Positions 22,170 to 35,606 of a stretch of 64,000 nt of DNA are shown here, piece after piece. A program made the translations under genes and the position numbers. Within the stretch, counting starts at the first letter, position 1, and the number at the start of each line of letters is the position of its first letter. The DNA comes from Phycomyces nitens (lineage: Eukaryota > Mucoromycota > Mucoromycetes > Mucorales > Phycomycetaceae), in NCBI GenBank assembly GCA_022702545.1, contig JAHRBC010000001.1:496001-560000 (forward strand). Reading direction: 5' to 3'. A model generated the notes under the pieces. It did not search any database. It saw only the letters and a program-made list of their open reading frames with translations, and was not told where the DNA came from.

Positions 22170-23757
22170 ATGTCTTCTATTTCCGCACAAAACACCACCA
22201 CCTGTTACTGCAACAATTGCAGCAATAACCAGCAAGGATTCACTATTGTATCCAAGCGCACTTACCAATGCCATAGTAAGAGAGCAAGAACTGAAGAAAC
22301 TGGCGAATTTGAGAGCAGTATGTATACTAGTGTTAATTTTCATTTACTGCGCAATAATAACTTATATTTTTCAATTGAACTCAGGCACACAAAGTGATAT
22401 GATGGATTTGGATGTTGAGAGTAAAATATATTTATTTGAAAACCAGTGCAGAGTAATAAACTAATCTAACCCATATTTGCAGCAATACCGATTATTGAAT
22501 CCAAATCCGTGGCAGTTGACAGTCAGCCCAACTTACCTTTTGGGGATTATGACCAAATGGTTGATGCCAATCAACTTGACAATGAGGTCAATGGCGATGG
22601 TGCCGAAATCACCAACAACTCTGACAATGACAGTGATGATGAAGCTGATGTCGAGGAGATTGAGGTTGAGGAGTTTGATAGTGAAGGTCAGTATTGAATA
22701 GCTATACAAAAGCAAGCAAAAATTGAGTGTTAATAATTTTCCTTTTTAAATAATAGACCCTTTTGCTACTCCTGGTATGCCCAAAAACCCAGTGCACAGA
22801 GCAATTGCCATTTTCGTTGTTCTGTTTGCATCCCATTATGTGGTCAATAAGGGTGCTGTTGTCTTGATTGAGTTCATCAACAAACTCTTGATGATTTACG
22901 GACAGGACTTCCAATTGCCCTCAAGCCTTTCTGGTCTCCAAAGCATGATGGGTTTCACTGCCTTGACCAAGGGTGTAAAGAGATTCGTTGTGTGCCAGGA
23001 TTGCCACACGGTGTATGAGGAAGCTGGGTCTGCTCCACTTCAGTGCGATTCTGCCAAGCTCGGTTCCCGTTCTCCATGTGGTTGCCAACTTATGAAGCAA
23101 TCGTCATCTGGTGCTTTGGTTGCCAAGAGATCGTACATGTATCAGTCCGTCAAGCAGGCGTTGAGAGTCCTTTTCCTCCACCCGGATTTCGAAAGCAAGA
23201 TCAGACAATGGAACCAGAAGTTGAAGATCGTTGATACAATGTGCGACGTTTATGATGGTGCGATGTGGAAGGGGTTGAAGGACAAGAACGGCATTCCCTT
23301 TGTTGAAGACTCGCGCTCACTCATGTTGACTCTCAACATTGATTGGTTTCAGCCATTCGATGGTATCACTCATTCCTCTGGAGCCATTTACCTGGCAATC
23401 AACAATTTGCCTCGAGAGGATAGGTTCAAGGCAGAAAACATGATTCTTGTTGGTCTGATGCCTGGGCCAAAGGAACCAAGATCAGAGGAGATTAACAACT
23501 ACCTCAAGCCCTTGGTTGACAAGTTGGAGCAGCTGTATATTGGAATGGTCATTCCAAGTTATGAAAACCCAACTGGAGTAACTGTCCATGCTGCACTTTT
23601 CATGGTTGCATGTGATATCCCTGCTGCCAGGAAAACCAGTGGATTCACGTCTCATAACAGTACCCATGCATGCTACAAATGCAGTTGTAGTTTCTCTCGC
23701 TTGGAAGGGACAAAAAATGTCGATTTTTGTGGTTTTGATTTCTGTGTGTGGAGACTT
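22170..23757 (+). pseudogene. Plavaka-like transposase, 5' half, element C (interrupted by E)
   Basis: Exons 22170-22317 (148), 22385-22420 (36), 22483-22686 (acidic) and 22757-23757, with the same intron phases as B. The finger CYCNNC...RTYQCH and the conserved MPKNPVHRAIAIFVVLFAS start of the core are present, as are the first and second catalytic aspartates (LNIDWFQPF, MVACDIPAARK) and the C-x2-C finger. The reading frame ends at CTT (23755-23757), where element E begins. Joined at 35610 it continues in frame (WRL then AN), so this and 35607-37093 are one gene split by E. Confidence 0.9.
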
Positions 23758-23997
23758 CACTGCAAAAATCAATTTAAATCATAATTTAATAGTTATCTGG
23801 AATTATCAATAACATGAGTAAAAATATTTATAACTCAGGCAAAATCTTGCATTAACAATAGAGATTGATTTGAATGTTTTTATTGGCTGAATGATATTCA
23901 ATCATCTGATTTAATATTCTCAAGTAAAAAAGTATTTTTTAACTATTAGTACTGGATACTTTGTACTCCTTCTTTACTATACTAAGTAACAAGAAAA

Positions 23998-26900
23998 ATG
24001 TCTTCCATTCGTAATTCCAATGAAGTGCAATGCAGATGCTCGAAATGCTCTCGCAATCATTCTGGCTTCACAATGACGAGCAAAAGAACTGCAGCTCGCC
24101 ATGTCCAAAGCGATGAGGACAAATTGTTTAACAGTCAGATTAATAGTAAATAAGCTACAGAAATATAGACCTTAATAATAATAATACATAATCCAAACCA
24201 AATAGCATATTCAAGCCAAGTAAACACCATCAATAATACTATGGAAATAGACCAGGCTGATGAGGGTTTTGAGTGTAATTTTATTTTATTTACCAAAGGG
24301 GTATTCAACCGTATTTAAATTGTGTATCCATAGACAATATTTCTTCTCCTGGTACACCTTTACCAATTGAGACTATAGAGTTTCTCTTACCTCTTTCAGT
24401 GGAAGAGTCTATTTTTGGAACAGGTGAAGAATATATTGATGCTTTCTCTGACTCTGAAGACTATGAGAAGAGTGATGACAATGAAGAGCAGGACCAGGAT
24501 GAAGAAACAGGTGCAAAATAAAAAAGGATAATGTTATTACTAAAAGCAATATATTAACATGCGGCTCAATCAAACTATAGATAATTTACCAAACCTCTCT
24601 CAAGATCCATGGCACTGACTGATAACAGTGTTCATTGTCATGTTTATATCTTGTTTTGTTGTTGATGAAGGCAGCGTCATTTTGATTACCTTTATCAATT
24701 CGGTTCTTGAGCACTATGGCGAGGAATTTCGTCTTCCTACTAGTATTCCTGGCTTGAAGAAAATGAGTGGATTCAGCGACTTGACAAGTGGCGTGTCAAA
24801 ATATGTAGCATGTGGAAATTGTCATAGTATCTTCAGTGATGTTAATGGAGCTCCTAGTACATGCGACTTCAAGAAACTTGGAAGCAATAGAGAGTGTGGA
24901 AATGCATTGTACAAAATCAGCAACAGTAAAACTCTGAGACCAAACCGCACATATGTATATAACTCCCTCAAAACAGCTTTGAAAAAATTGTTCCAGCGCC
25001 CTACGTTTGAGAATCAAATCAACAAGTGGAACCGTGGACCAAAGATTGCTGGAACAATGTTTGACGTATACGATGGAAGAATGTGGAAGGAGTTCGTGGA
25101 TGAAGCTGGTTTACAATTTGTTGCCAAGGAAAGGTCATTGCTGCTCACTCTCAACATCGATTGGTTCCAACCCTTTGATGGGGTGACATATTCCTGTGGA
25201 GCAATATACCTGACGATCAACAACCTCCCAAGAGAAGAGCGAAATAAGGCAGAGAATGTCATACTTGTGGGTCTGATGCCTGGACCAAAAGAAGCCAGCA
25301 CTTCAGAGATAAATAATTATCTTCAGCCTCTTGTTGACGAGCTTAAAGAATTGTACACAGGCATCTATATCAACACCCACACCTGCTCCAAGACTCTGGT
25401 CCATGCTGCTCTGCTAATGGTTGCATGTGATATACCTGCTGCAAGAAAAACTTGTGGATTCACTTCGCACAACAGTACAAATGCATGCCATAAGTGTAAT
25501 CGCCACTTCCATTGGTTTGAAGGTACCAACATCGTTGATTATTCTGGCTTCAAGTTTTCTGAATGGACAGGCAGAACCAAAGAAGAAAATCTGAAGCATG
25601 CTATTATGTGGAAGAATGCAGCAACTAATGTGGAGAGAAAACAATTGGAGGTTGAAAACGGGGTTCGCTGGTCAGAGCTTCATCGACTAGGATACTTTGA
25701 GCCCGTACGATCAACCATAATTGATCCAATGCACAACCTTTTCCTGGGAACTGCAAAGAGAATGGTTGAAAAATGGTTATTCGACAATCTTCTCAATGAC
25801 CATGATCTTGTAGAAATGCAAAACGAAGCAAATACCATGACTCTGCCACCAGACTATACCACATTGACTACAAAGATTGGAAAGGGATTTCCTTTCATGA
25901 AAGCCAATGAATGGAAATCCTGGTGCTTGATATATTCTCCTGTCGTGCTTAAGTCCAGATTACGCAATGATCTTTTTGTCAACTGGATCCATTTTGTTGA
26001 TGCATGCCGATTGTTGACAAAGCCAAGTATCACCGATGAAGAGTTAAGCCAAGCTCACAACAGTCTAGAGAAATTCTGCATTGGATGTGAGAAATTGTAT
26101 GAACCTGATCTTCTATCACCCAATATGCACCTTCACCTTCACCTGAAAGAAACGATCCAAGATTTTGGCCCAATATATGGATACTGGCTTTTTAGCTTCG
26201 AACGATACAATGGCCTAATCAAAGGTTTCAACACGAACAAGAAGAATGGCTTTGAAAAAACCTATATGGATAAATTCATTGAAAATGCATCAAAGGGCGA
26301 TTTTTACAGATCACACCTCACCACCCTCACCAACCCATCTCACCTCTCCCTCTTCCAAAAACTGTCTACCAGTATAACAGAAACCTATGCCACAATCCCT
26401 GCCCAAAACAATATGATCACCATATTTCACTTGCCTACGTTTGTTGACTCTGCAACCGAAACTGAAATATCCATATTGGGAAATGAGTCTCTTCCACCAT
26501 CAGCCTTGCCATTAAAACTCCAAGAGCCAACAACAATGACAACGGCCGAGTACAATTGCCTTCTCAAGTTCTATCGCATTGAGTACCAAGACAATCTCTT
26601 GCAAAGTGCCAAAGGTGTGGTCCAGAGCTCAAATTTTGTAAATGACCGAATCCAGAAGATTCCATACATTAATCTTCTTGGCCAAGTCTACAAAAGTGGT
26701 GAAGGGTCAAACACAAGAGGGTCATATATCCAGGCTATATATATCGAGAAAAATAGTGAGTCAAGCTATACCTATGCTGGCTATATCAAGTATCTTTTTG
26801 CCCACAACTTTTGCCCAAAACCCACCCATGACAATTTTATGACAAGGCTCAATCCTCAGCATGTCTTTGCTTTTGTTGAATGGTACGAAGTTCTTCAACA

Positions 26901-27078
26901 TCAGCCAAGAATAGACCAAGGAATTGATATGTATAAGCCAACCTTTCAGAAATATGACTATGACAACATTCTACCAGTTCATCGAATTCTATCCCCAATT
27001 GCAATTGGCAATCAAGCTTCTGGCCGTGGTGCAGCCAAAGTCATTGTTATTCCATTGCCTAGAAAAATTTATGCTTAA
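23998..27078 (+). pseudogene. Plavaka/tnp2-like transposase, element E (one nonsense codon)
   Basis: Exons 23998-24145 (148 nt), about 24221-24265, 24334-24510 (acidic) and 24581-27078. The finger is CRCSKC...RTAARH. The core has LNIDWFQPF, MVACDIPAARK, ACHKC, TIIDPMHNLFLGTAKRM and SFERYNGLIK, so both Asp and the probable catalytic Glu are kept; the tail ends IPLPRKIYA. The only lesion seen is an in-frame TGA at 24616-24618, in the segment QDPWH-stop-LITVF. B has an Arg at that position in HRSIAIF, which a C-to-T change of CGA would explain. The rest is an uninterrupted frame of over 800 codons. It shares layout with B but is clearly diverged, so it represents a second subfamily. Confidence 0.9.
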
Positions 27079-27959
27079 TCTTCTTATTATTATTTTTGAC
27101 TTTCTTACATAAAATATGCAATATATATATGCCAAAATCAATATAGATGAAGGAGTGAAAAAGAGATGCTTGTTGATTTATTCACGTTTTGACCACGCAG
27201 GAATTTTGGCTACTAAGCCGCGAGGAATTGTCTTTTGCATGACTACGTAATGACGAGTCTTCAATTGACTGGCTTTCTTTCCTAGATCTTTTTTGGCAAG
27301 CATGTCCAAAAAGTCAAACAGCTCATTCAGCTATACAGATATATTTTATCATTAGACATAAAATATAAGAAATATCAATCTGCCTGTGTTTTACCTCATC
27401 ACTCTTCCAGTTCGGATGAAGTACTCTCACAGTGATCTCCGTGTCTGTTTCATCATCTGACATTACATCTCTATGAAAGACGCCACTGGCATCCCTGTTG
27501 AATCTTCTTTCAACAGCTTCCTTGTGCTTTACAAAGGTTCTCTTTCGTCTCTTGAAAAGCTAAAGTGAAACAAAGCATAATATATAAATATTTGCGTATT
27601 TTATTTAATATTCACTTACTTCAGTTTTTCGGTTGCCTCTTCGGTTTGCTGTCTTTTTTGCTTCTCTAAGCTCTGGCACAAGCTTGCTATCAGCCAAACG
27701 GTTATAATAATTATTTATAATTATTGTGCCCAGTTCTTTTCCTGTTACTGATGTTGATTCAGGCTGTTCACGGGCATATATGATCAGAGCGTTTGCTAGA
27801 TTCTGATTGACATCATCAGCCAATCCAACACTGACATCCCAAGTCGGCTTCTCTTCATTATCCTTGATCAAACTGGGATCGTCTGATTTAAGATGAAAGT
27901 TTTTCAAGTAATCTCGAATAACTTTCTGAAAGTATCATATTATTAAAATAGAATGAGAT

Positions 27960-30900
27960 TAGAGATCATGTGATATACCCACTAGCTAACTCATCACGTG
28001 ATACTGTTCCCATTTCAATTCACTTGCTCTATTCTACTAATAAAACATAAGTATTTGCCTATTTGCCTATAGTAATATAATATAATATCTTTACTATATT
28101 GATTTGATTAATTAATTCTTTTTAACAAAGCATTTATTTATATAATTTCCCCAAAAACATATACTTATGTGTATCAAGTAACTAAAAATTTATAAAGGTC
28201 TATCTTAAAATCCATAGTTTTTACAAGTAAAGTGACTTAGCTACTTATTAAATTTATCCAACAAAAATGTTAACCAATAAAAAAATAATCTATTTTTAAG
28301 AGTGTGACTGATTGGATAGCTGATCTTCTGGATTTCTAACTGTTGTTTCAACTCTCCAAAGTATATAAGCTGTTTTTATATTTGGTTTGTATGTTCTTTC
28401 TTTTTCACATTTTTTTTTTAAAAATAGTATCAACATGCCTTCTACTACTACAATGAATTCTTGCCGATGTGGATCTACTACTCATCTGAGAACATCTCAT
28501 CGTGAATGTCTTCTCAATCAGTCAGGTCCTTATGAAAGGCAAGGTTATCAGTCTTGCCCAAGCTGTGGATCTCATAATCACAGGCATTCGACACATCGCA
28601 ATTGCCCCAACAATAGCAGCAATCTTTCAGCTATTCATAATCAAGAAAGAACAGAAATTGGTATTTCTGCTGCTGTAGGCATTATACAGTCTGACAGATC
28701 TATTTCTGGCAATTGTCCAAGATGTGGATCAAGCACTCATCGCCGGGCAACAAATTTGGAGTGTCCTTTTAATACAAGAAGAAACACAACCAATCAATCT
28801 ACTACAACAGTTTCTCAGTATAGAATTGCTCGCACTATTCCATTTGTTCCTGAAAATATTGTCGGGGAAAATATTTGTCAAACTGATGCTCTACTATATC
28901 ATCAGCACATATTTCCACGTATGGAAAGCAGATGTCCATTTTGTAATGCGCACATGTGGGTAGATGAGCGCTTGAAAGCAAGCAGTATCCAAAACCCGAG
29001 GTTCAGATTGTGTTGCTCCAATGGAAAGATAACACTTCCATTACCTTTTACACCTCCACAAGAGCTTTTGGATTTCGTCACCAACCATGATGCAAGAAAT
29101 GAGCAATGTGTGAATTTTCATACCAACATTAGAGCATTCAACAATGCATTTGCTTTTGTATCTATAAAGGCTAATGTTGACGAGAATTTGGCCAGTGGAA
29201 GAAATGGTGTATCAACATTTCGTGTAAATAGTACAATGTACCATAATGTTGGAGCACTTCGAGCTCAAAATGGAACCTCAGCTGGATTTTCACAGATCTA
29301 TTTCAGTGATACGAATGAGCAGCTTGCGAGATGGACATCGCTTTTCTCTGGATTAAATCCTTTGACTGTAGAGACAATCCAGTCTGTCATCCAGCATGTA
29401 AATCCATATGCTCGATCCTTGATGTCTGTCGCTGAGCAGTTTTGGAACCAGCCGTTCGGTAGCCTGCAAGTGATCATAAGAGCAGCAAGAGATGCAGGAC
29501 GTCGCTATGATATACAGAGCTCGCCTGAAGTAGCAGCAATGGTCATTGAAGAGAACGTTGATGGTAATGCATCTCCACACAATGTGCTGATAAGTGATTG
29601 TACAAGTGGATTACGATCCATTAGCTCAATGCATCCAGGATATATACCATTACACTATGTCCTCATGTTCCCTTTTGGAGATGATGGATGGCACATGAAT
29701 CTTGAATCTGTTCCCTCAAACCCTTCCATCACAAACCTCAATAACCAACCAGTACGCATCACCATCCTTGAGCATTGTTGTTATTTTCTGATAATCCGTG
29801 ATGGCAGCTACCTACATCACTATGGCAGATTATTTCAACAGTACATAGTTGACAATTATGTTCGCATAGAGACAAGCCAACTTTTGTACCTTCGACTCAA
29901 TCAAGATGGTCTCAGAGCAGAGATGTACAAGGGCATTGGTGATAATATAGAGGACCCTCGGCAAATCGGAAAAGCAGTAGTCTTGCCATCAACTTTTACC
30001 GGAGGACCTCGGTATATGAAGCAGATGCTTCAAGATGGACTTGCCATCATAAGATCCCGTGGAGTACCAACACTCTTTGTTACATTCACCTGTAACCCCC
30101 AATGGCCGGAAATTACAAGAGAGCTCAATGGTCAAAAAGCCCAAGACAGACCAGATATCTGCGTCCGTGTTTTCAACTTGAAGATGAAGGAGATGATAAA
30201 GCATATACTTGATACAAAATGCTTTGGTGATGTATCATCTTACATTGGCACAGTTGAGTTTCAGAAGAGAGGCCTTCCCCATGTCCACCTTCTTTTTATT
30301 CTGATGCCAGATGAACGTCCACGCACGCCTGTAGAATTTGACAACTTTGTTTGTGCAGAGCTCCCTGACCCAATCACCCACCCAAAGTTGTACAATACAG
30401 TAGTCAATAGTATGACACATGGTCCTTGCGGTACTGCCAAGCCTGATGCTCCATGTATGCATAATGGTATATGTACCAAGGACTATCCAAAGGCATTCAT
30501 CGAGGAGACAAGGGTGAGCTCAAGTGGATATCCACTTTACAGACGAAGAAACAATGGGCAGTTTCATATCTTTGGCCGTGGACATTTTGTTGTAACAAAT
30601 CAACATGTTGTCCCATACAATCCATACCTCTGTCACAAGTATGATGCCCATATCAATGTCGAGATCTGTTCCACAACCCGTGCCATCAAGTATCTATGTA
30701 AGTATCTTACAAAAGGCTCTGATCGTGCACAAGTAGAAATTTCAAATGAGAATTCTGCTGTTGCTTCTGGACATCAAGATCAACCAGTTGCTATTGATGA
30801 GATTACTGAGTACCAGAATGCTCGATACATTGGCCCGTGTGAAGCTGTGTGGCGCACATTGTCAGTCCCTATCCACATGCACCACCCAATGGTATCCCGA

Positions 30901-33455
30901 CTCAGTATCCATCTACCTGATGAGCAATACGTCAATTTTCGGGAGGACATGTCTGCAGAAGAACTTCGCCTTGCACGCGACTCTCTCTCTCAAGGAACAA
31001 AGCTCTTGGCATTTTTCCAACTCTGTGCTTGCGACGAAAATGCACGTCAATATGTGTACAATGAAATACCAAAGTATTACACTTGGATGGCTGCCAGCAG
31101 AAAATGGAAGGCAAGGAGCAGACCTCCATTTAAAGATGTTGTATCTCGGATATATGCCGCCAGTCCGTCAAATATGGAGTTGTTTTGTCTTCGGATGCTC
31201 CTGCTCAAAGTACGAGGACCAACAAGTTTTTTGAGTATCAAGACCGTAGATGGAATTGTGTATGGAACCTTCCAACAAGCTGCTCTTGCTCTTGGGCTCT
31301 TGGCGGATGACAATGAATGGGATAAGTGCATGGATGAAGCCAGACAACTCTCCCCTTCGGCCTCAATAATTCGTGCATTGTTCACATACATTCTGACCAA
31401 CTGTTCTCCATCTGATCCTTCTCTTCTTTGGGAAAAGTACAAAGATGATATGGCTGATGACTACTTTTTCGAGATTCTAAATACTCTTCCAACTACAACA
31501 ATGGACTTGAGTGAGGAACAGAAAGAGTTGATCTTAAAAAGGGCTCTTGGGGACATACAATCTCGACTCCAGGTTACTGGCCATAACCTTTCGGATTACC
31601 CAACAATGCTGCAAGAATTTGTTACGGATATGGGAGATATTCCAATTCTTGAGGCACTTGAAATGGCCGAAAAGAGAGGATACGACGCCGAAGAAGAAAG
31701 GCAGGCACTTGAAGTAGTTCAGAGGATGTTCAACACAGAGCAAAAGATCGCTTACGATCAAATTGTTGCATCCCTGAATCTTTTCGAAAGTGAACCCCAG
31801 AGCAGACTGTTCTTTGTTGATGGGCCAGGCGGGACAGGAAAATCGTTGCTGTTCAAAGCACTTTTGAACTATGTACGATCCAAGGATGAAATCGCTCTCC
31901 CTGTCGCTACTTCTGGAATTGCCGCAATCCTATTGCCCGGTGGAAGGACAGCACACAGCAGGTTCAAGATACCATTGGATGCAAACCATGACTCCTCCTG
32001 TGGTATATCACTTGGATCTTCCCACGCAAGGCTTCTACAAAAAGCCAAACTCTTTCTCTGGGACGAAGCCGTAATGTGCAACAAACACAGCTTTGAGGCT
32101 GTTGACAGATGCCTTCGGGACATCATGGGTGCAGTAGACCCTGTCTATGAGAGAATTCCGTTTGGTGGAAAAGTTTTTGTGTTTGGCGGAGATTTTCGTC
32201 AAATCTTGCCTGTTGTGAAGAAAGGCACACGATCTCAGGTTGTAGGAGAGTGCCTAAACAGAGCTTCTTTCTGGAGATTTGTCAAAGTGTTCCATTTGAC
32301 GCAAAATATGAGAGTCTCTCAAAGTGGTCCTCTTGCTGCCGAATTTGCCGCAAAGTTGTTAGCTATTGGCAATGGTGACGGAGAACATGAGCATAGTCTT
32401 GAGCTCCCTCCACAGTGGTGTATTGACTCGGAAAGCTATGGAACCCTTATTCATAAGGTGTATCCTCAAATTTCCTCAATCAACCAGCAGCCCCACTACT
32501 ACAGCCACAATGCCATCCTTGCACCAACCAACAACATGATCACCCAAATCAATGATGTTGCCATCAAGATCTTTCCTGGAGACATCAAAGAGTATTGCTC
32601 TTTAGACACAGTCATGGATTCTGATGATCCGGATGCAGACAATGCCAGATACCCAGTCGAGTTCCTCAATTACCTCACTTGCAGTGGTATTCCACCTCAT
32701 ATACTCAAGTTGAAAATTGGTATGCCTCTTCTTATCATGCGCAATGTTGATCCAGAAGCTGGGCTGTGTAATGGCACAAAAGTATTTGTAACCACACTCA
32801 CAACAAACATCATTGGCATCAAACGTTTGGATCAAGGCAATAATTGAATTGAATACTTCCTCCCAAGATTCAATATGATGACTAATGAAGGCGAGTTTCC
32901 CTTTAAGCTCTCACGCCGTCAATTTCCTGTCCGGGCTGCCTTTGCCATGACAATTAACAAATCTCAAGGACAGACATTGTCCCATGTTGGTGTCTACCTT
33001 GAGCATCCTGTGTTTTCTCATGGTCAGCTGTACGTTGCACTCTCCAGGGCAACAGATCCAACAAACGTGTGTGTGGCTGTCCCAAAAAATGTATCCACCA
33101 CAAAAAATGTTGTATATAAAGAAGTTCTTCTTTAGTTCCCACATCATCAGTTTTATCAACATATACTTTTATCCTAACATCAATAAATTTTCTATATCAT
33201 ATCCTCACTAACAACTTATCATATCTTTTACAACCTATAGCAACTATTTACCAATATGATTTATATTATGTCTATCCTCTTATTAAAATGTAGATCCAAT
33301 TATCAGTAAAGTCAATGGATGAACCAAACTATTAAAACTCTAATAATGTAACCAGTAGTCAAAATAATTTATAAACTCAGTAGAACCAGATATTTCTTTC
33401 TGCCTGTAGTTGGGAGATAATCAGGGAGCCCTCGGAGAGCAAGCAGCGCTTGTAT
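27960..33455 (+). mobile_element. Helitron inserted in intron 1 of E gene 2
   Basis: The element spans roughly the interval between the retained 3' part of the intron (ending TTTCAG next to 27925 on the minus strand) and the retained 5' part (GTAAGTTC next to 33499). Exact ends are not resolved. A short hairpin CAAGC-AGC-GCTTG lies at about 33440-33452, near the expected 3' end, but no clear CTRR terminus follows it. No target duplication is expected for Helitrons. Confidence 0.7.
28435..33135 (+). pseudogene. Helitron RepHel protein (Rep + PIF1 helicase), one nonsense codon
   Basis: About 1,566 codons from the ATG at 28435 (MPSTTT). The N-terminus has three zinc knuckles of the form C-x2-CGS-x2-H...C. 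The Helitron-like N domain follows (RDGSYLHHYGRLFQQ, FVTFTCNPQWPEI). The Rep HUH motif is PHVHLLF and the Rep tyrosine region is YLCKYLTKG. The C-terminal PIF1-type helicase has Walker A GPGGTGKS, LWDEAVM, GGDFRQILPVV, LTQNMRV, NKSQGQTL and YVALSRAT. The protein would initiate rolling-circle transposition. The only break is an in-frame TGA at 32845-32847, after which the frame continues unaltered to the TAG at 33133-33135. No endonuclease domain is seen, so this is a canonical Helitron rather than a Helentron. Confidence 0.93.
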
Positions 33456-33927
33456 ATTAATAATATATTTTGATATTACTGTTTCATTTAGAACTTACAG
33501 ATAACTTTGGATATCTTGTTGCACTGACGATATCCTGAAGGCTAACTTGTGAGTTAGAGACAGAAAGAATATCTTCAGGTTAGATGATATTCACAATCTC
33601 ATCATTTTCTACCACGGGCATTTGGACTGATACTTGGTCTCTGGCTTGGCAAGCAACAAGACCATTGAGAGACAACATCATTTGCCTTTCGTTATCATAC
33701 ACCGCGCCAACTTGTGTTGATACACCAGTTAACTTTTTATCAACAGTGGATAAAAGGCCAACCATAGTGTTATATTTACTCCTGGGAATTGTTACATCGT
33801 CAGATCTAGAAGCAAGCAATGGGCGAGGGGTACCAACACGACCAGTGTTCACTGTGGTAAGTAGTGATCTGGATGATGACGCTCTTGCAGACATGTTCTT
33901 CTTTCCCTTGTTTAATTGTTGGCTCAT

Positions 33928-35606
33928 GATTTACAGATTCTGGTATTTATTCAATTGTAAGTATATGTCTGATAGTCATCTCTCTATAAAATATAGCTGT
34001 TCAAGTATCAACATACATTTTACTATTTAGTGTTAAGGTCTGCTTGAAAAAATCTTTGGGTATTTTGATTATAAATATAAAAATGAATTGTTATTCTTAT
34101 GACATATCAATCAAGCAGAGGATCTATCTGTGTTCCAGTCGGTACTTGCCCGATATCAAGAAATGTTGTCTATCTTAATATTTATAAGATCTAGATTTGA
34201 CAATGATATATATATAATTATTATTTAATATCTTCAGATCTTTAGTTTGATTAATTACTTGAATATTCATTCTAATCATATAACTAAATATTCATTTGTT
34301 TTATAAAATAATATCTTTTATGAGTATGCCTATTTCTATTGTTTTTATATTTTTATTTCCTAAATCATTCATGTAGCACTGAGAGTACAACGAATATTAC
34401 AGACTGGGTTTGCGCACAGTGTGTTAATCGCCTTTTTTGCATACTTGGTATTCACAACAAACATATTTTTATTTTTTTATTTTCAAAAAAAAATACGTAA
34501 TCATCTCTCAGATTCTACAGCTATTTCAAGGATTGTTTTTTATTCATCCATTTTTTTTCTTTGTCTACTTTTTATTATCATCCAAGTACTTCTTCTAAAG
34601 CGCGGTTTGCCATATATACTCCTGGCAAACAAAATCAAAATCATTCTGGTATACAAAGATAAGTACTATGTTCTTTATTACATTCGATTATTATTCTTAC
34701 TGATACATATTCTATTAGAAATGTTATGTATCTATATAGCCGCCCTCCAGAAATTCATACCTCTAGTAAGTATATATACTTGAAAAATATTTTTTAATAT
34801 TCTTACTCATTGCTATCTCTACTTAGTATTCTATTTCAAAAGTTTGTCTTTGCCTTTATTAAATCAAAGTATTCAACATTTCCAAGGACTATATATAATA
34901 AGTAAGCTGGTATAAATATTTAATAATTTTTCTCACAATATTCTCTAGCTCTAAAAAGATATCAAGCAAATCAAGGAAGCAAGGTATTATATAATTTGAT
35001 TAATAGTATCAAAATCAATCATATTAATAGCATTTGCTATTTATTATAGAATATATCCATAAAGCAAGTATCTACATCTCTCTCATACAATCAAGAATTA
35101 TATATATATATTAGAATAAATATTATAGAGCAATTATTATTATGAGCGATTCTTTTTTATTCAAAATAAAAATAAAAATAAAAATATATTCCTACAAACC
35201 AATTTCCAATTGAGAATATTATTTTTAGAATTAATACCAAAAAGAACAGCTTTTCCGAAGCAATTGATCGAATCATTGTCATCAAAAAAATGCAAAACAC
35301 TGCTGTTATTACGTGCCTAGATATATGTTCTTCTCAGACAGGTGTTCTCAAACAGTGCATGTTTTTATTCTTAATTTGTAATAGTATGTATGTTTGATTT
35401 TGGAATAGAGTTTATACACAATCTTTATAACTAAGCTCACACCAAATTTTCAAATCTGACATGTTAATATATAATATCTGGTCAGTTATTCTTTAACATA
35501 CTGACTGGGTATTTATTAAAATTTATCTATCAGATATTAAATTAATACATAAAATTACAATTATAAACTTTTAATATTGTAATGATTTAGATTATTTTTT
35601 GCAGTG
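33928..35606 (+). other. Right arm of element E with possible gene 3 exons
   Basis: Very AT-rich. From about 34418 an open hydrophobic frame (AFFAYLVFTTNIFLFFYF) leads into exon-like pieces bounded by AG and GT. They include VLLLKRGLPYILLANKIK...(to GTATAC near 34650) and MLCIYIAALQKFIPL (to GTAAGT near 34770), with further AG/GT pairs to about 35060. Position, orientation and hydrophobic mini-exon build match gene 3 of A, B and D', but no continuous frame to a matching end was established. The terminal inverted repeat ends at 35606. Confidence 0.35.

Larger units (their letters stand above)
27178..33927 (-). pseudogene. Transposon gene 2, element E, intron split by a Helitron
   Basis: Exons 33927-33499 (429), 27925-27620 (306), 27559-27395 (165) and 27330-27178 (153 with TAA) are all multiples of three and sum to 351 codons, the same total as D'. 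Exon 1 ends RYPKLS before GTAAGTTC (D': RYPKIS before GTAAGTC). Exon 2 begins KVIRDYLKNFHL (D': KLINGYIKHLNF). Exon 3 holds MSDDETDTE and HPNWKSDE; exon 4 holds RGLVAKIPAW. Intron 1, 56 bases in D', here spans 5.57 kb because the Helitron sits in it. A TAA at 33582-33580 in exon 1 is the only coding lesion seen. Function unknown. Confidence 0.85.
23758..35606 (+). mobile_element. Plavaka-like DNA transposon E, complete, with TSD
   Basis: The termini are CACTGCAAAAATCAATTTAA at 23758 and the inverted complement of CACTGCAAAAAATAATCTAA at 35606. The three-base target duplication CTT lies at 23755-23757 and 35607-35609. Removing the element and one CTT restores the C transposase frame exactly. 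The 11,849 bases hold a transposase, gene 2 on the minus strand and a possible gene 3; about 5.4 kb are a Helitron lodged in an intron of gene 2. This is the best-delimited three-gene element in the window. Confidence 0.93.

Noticed and set aside
33380..33460. Exact Helitron 3' terminus at the CAAGC-AGC-GCTTG hairpin
   Set aside because: No CTRR end follows the hairpin and no second copy is available for alignment, so the boundary is left approximate.
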